Below are positions 5,649 to 7,209 of a stretch of 7,209 nt of DNA, piece by piece; within the stretch, counting starts at the first letter, position 1, and each line of letters begins with the position of its first letter. A program made the position numbers and the translations under genes. This DNA is from an uncultured Prevotella sp. (GTDB taxonomy: Bacteria > Bacteroidota > Bacteroidia > Bacteroidales > Bacteroidaceae), in contig CAJLYG010000164.1 of the NCBI GenBank assembly GCA_905210845.1, forward strand, positions 1-7,209. The letters run 5' to 3'. Under the pieces are notes generated by a model. It worked only from the letters and a program-made list of their open reading frames with translations, was not told the origin of the DNA and ran no database searches.

Positions 5649-6161
5649 ATGAAAGAGAACAACATGAAAGGTGCACAGGCTTCCTTCTTCATCGTCAAGC
5701 GCAATGGCACATCAGAACCTTACAAGGGAGAAAAGATAGAGAGGGCGATCGAAAAGAGCTTCCTCTCGACGGGCAAGGTTGCTGACCCTGATGACATCAG
5801 GGCCATCGTTGCAGCCGTGGAGACTATGCTCACGAAAGAGGAGAGCCTCCGAGAGGTGGAACGGATCCAGGATATGGTGGAGCAACAGCTGATGCAGCAT
5901 GGTTACTATGCCGAGGCAAAGAGCTATATCCTGTTCAGGAACAAGCGCACAGAACAGCGTCAACTGATGCAGCGGATGGCTTCGCTGATGGGGGGCGATG
6001 GCATTGAGGAGGTGTTAAGAGGGATCTCTCATGATTTCCCGGAGCCGCAATATGCCTTGTCTCTTTTAGCTGAGAAGGAAAGTGGCATGGGCAAGTCGCA
6101 TACTGACACGCGCCATCGCCTCCATTCTTTCATGATGGCGTCGTCCCTGCCTCTTCCGTAA
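5649..6161 (+). CDS. nrdA: Ribonucleoside-diphosphate reductase alpha subunit, N-terminal part (ATP-cone), ends at an in-frame stop
   Basis: NrdA with NrdB reduces ribonucleoside diphosphates to deoxy forms using a radical made with oxygen. This 170-residue frame holds the ATP-cone (about residues 13-105: FFIVKRNGTSEPYKGEKIER, then VERIQDMVEQQLMQHGYYAEAK and YILFRNKRTEQR), which binds dATP to shut the enzyme off. The linker into the catalytic part follows (ISHDFPEPQYALSLLAEK, DTRHRLHSFMMA). The frame then reads SSLPLP and stops at TAA 6159-6161. The catalytic sequence resumes 12 bases after the stop in the same frame. Alone this product would be an ATP-cone without an enzyme. The start is the first ATG; a second lies at 5664. 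A weak AAGG lies 8 bases upstream. The promoter at 5555-5585 drives it. Confidence 0.85.
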   Translation: MKENNMKGAQASFFIVKRNGTSEPYKGEKIERAIEKSFLSTGKVADPDDIRAIVAAVETMLTKEESLREVERIQDMVEQQLMQHGYYAEAKSYILFRNKRTEQRQLMQRMASLMGGDGIEEVLRGISHDFPEPQYALSLLAEKESGMGKSHTDTRHRLHSFMMASSLPLP

Positions 6162-6173
6162 TATAAATTATTC
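6144..6173 (+). other. Apparent 30-base in-frame insertion carrying a stop in nrdA
   Basis: By comparison with the E. coli NrdA segment IIKAAADLI, I expect FMMA to run almost directly into VELTTQEAPKWEYIAARF. Instead about ten extra codons (SLPLP, stop, YKLF) lie between them. The extra DNA is more AT-rich at its 3' end than its surroundings. TCGT occurs at 6141-6144 and 6172-6175, but that 31-base period would not restore the frame, so a simple 4-base duplication does not explain it fully. Exact borders are uncertain by a codon or so. Confidence 0.45.
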
Positions 6174-7209
6174 GTGGAACTCACCACCCAAGAGGCTCCG
6201 AAATGGGAATATATCGCGGCTCGGTTCATGGACTTCCAGCTTCACCGTGACATACAGTCCATAGAACAGAGAGAAGGCATCAGTGGGTTTTACGAGAAGA
6301 TAAGGTTGCTCACCTCTCTCCATCTCTATGGAGATTATATCCTCAAGGCGTATACGGAACAGGAGATCAACGAAGCCGCCAAGTGGATAGACGACAGTCG
6401 GGACCATCTCATCAACTATTCCGGACTCGACCTGTTAGCGAAACGGTATCTCCTGCACACCTTCGACCATCAAGTGATCGAGACTGTTCAGGAAATGTTC
6501 TTAGGCATTGCCCTTCACTTAGCCATGAACGAGCCGACAGACAGGATGATGTGGGCGAGGAAGTTCTACGATATGCTCAGTCTCCTGCAGGTTACAATGG
6601 CTACTCCGACTCTTGCCAACGCCCGTAAGCCGCTCCATCAGTTGTCGAGTTGCTTTATCGACACCGTGCCTGACTCCTTGGAAGGCATCTATCGAAGCAT
6701 AGACAACTTTGCCCAGGTCAGCAAATATGGTGGAGGAATGGGGCTCTATTTCGGCAAGGTACGTGCCACGGGTGGAAGCATCCGCGGTTTCAAGGGTGCC
6801 GCTGGCGGTGTGGTGAGATGGCTCAAGCTCGTCAACGACACTGCCGTGGCGGTCGACCAGTTAGGGGTCAGGCAAGGGGCCGTGGCTGTATACCTTGACG
6901 TATGGCACAAAGACCTGCCGGAGTTCTTACAGATCCGTACCAACAATGGGGACGATCGTATGAAAGCACATGACATCTTCCCCGCTGTTTGCTATCCCGA
7001 CTTGTTCTGGAAAATGGCGAAGGAAGACCTCAACCAGTCCTGGTCGATGTTCTGCCCCAACGAGATATGGAAAGTTAAAGGCTATCATTTGGAGGATTTC
7101 TATGGGGAGGAATGGGAACGCCGCTATTTCGAATGTGTGGCTGATCGCCAGCTGTCCCGTCGTGTCATGACCATTAAGGACATCATCCGACTGATCCTCC
7201 GGCCAGCCG
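6162..7209 (+). CDS. nrdA: Ribonucleoside-diphosphate reductase alpha subunit, catalytic part, runs off the window
   Basis: The frame is open for 349 codons from just after the TAA at 6159-6161 to the right edge and is a clear class I large-subunit sequence. VELTTQEAPKWEYIAARF begins the N-terminal helical domain. MATPTLANARKPLHQLSSC carries the first active-site Cys (codon 6651-6653, equivalent to E. coli Cys225). KYGGGMGLYFGKVRATGGSI and DQLGVRQGAVAVYLDVWH follow, then RTNNGDDRMKAHDIFPAVCY and SRRVMTIKDIIRLIL. The radical Cys, the Glu and the partner Cys lie beyond the window. It shares its frame with the ATP-cone part at 5649-6161, so the two were one gene. No promoter is seen for this half; the first Met after the stop is at about 6228, already inside the conserved domain, so a reinitiated product would lack some of its N-terminus. 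No other stop or frameshift was found. Confidence 0.88.

Noticed and set aside
6159..6161. Programmed readthrough or recoding of TAA in nrdA
   Set aside because: No recoding signal is visible, and the surrounding codons look like an insertion rather than a conserved part of the protein.
6141..6175. Target-site duplication TCGT flanking the nrdA insertion
   Set aside because: The copies are 31 bases apart, which would not restore the NrdA frame, and a 4-base match this close is easily random.
1..7209. tRNA or rRNA genes
   Set aside because: No cloverleaf with a TTCGA-type T-loop and no rRNA-like sequence was noticed on either strand.

Overview
The window looks like DNA from a Bacteroidales bacterium, most likely a Prevotella-like gut or rumen organism. 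The evidence is promoter -7 boxes of the form TAnnTTTG with a TTTG -33 box, weak or absent Shine-Dalgarno sequences, an ATP-cone class III ribonucleotide reductase of the type known from Prevotella, a GH31 alpha-xylosidase-type enzyme, and paired intergenic repeats resembling a family I remember from Bacteroidales genomes. The species assignment is inference.

Layout. Positions 1-473 encode the C-terminal glutaminase domain of CTP synthase (pyrG), cut off before its catalytic His/Glu. Within a few bases it runs, out of frame, into the middle of a GH31 alpha-xylosidase/alpha-glucosidase (about 475-1749). The break coincides with the only GATC found in the first 2.1 kb, so a cloning or assembly chimera is more likely than a natural fusion. 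After a strong terminator hairpin (1779-1860) and a 210-base AT-rich control region comes a complete nrdD (2069-4204), the anaerobic class III ribonucleotide reductase, followed by its own terminator. The usual activase gene nrdG is not next to it.

Positions 4348-5285 are an AT-rich accessory block on the minus strand. It holds an intact small gene of unknown function (4348-4758), a remnant of a zinc-ribbon protein with a Trp-to-stop change (4768-4854), a probably frameshifted gene (4860-5227), and a possible transposase scrap. The order, with a basic protein tail followed by small Cys-rich and other small genes, resembles a decaying toxin-immunity cassette, but no toxin domain was identified.

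From 5316 to 5605 lies a dense control region: 10-bp-spaced AGGTTG(A/T)CA repeats, a 77-bp tandem repeat with internal hairpins, a good Bacteroidetes promoter, and a 15-bp palindrome at the expected transcription start. This leads into nrdA (5649 to the window end), the class I ribonucleoside-diphosphate reductase large subunit. Its ATP-cone part and its catalytic part are in the same frame but are separated by a TAA stop (6159-6161), inside what looks like a roughly 30-base in-frame insertion.

The two reductases serve the same end, dNTP supply: NrdD without oxygen, NrdA with oxygen. Both start with an ATP-cone that senses dATP. The most interesting points are the split nrdA, the layered nrdA control region with a motif shared with the nrdD promoter, and the relic cassette between the two reductase genes.
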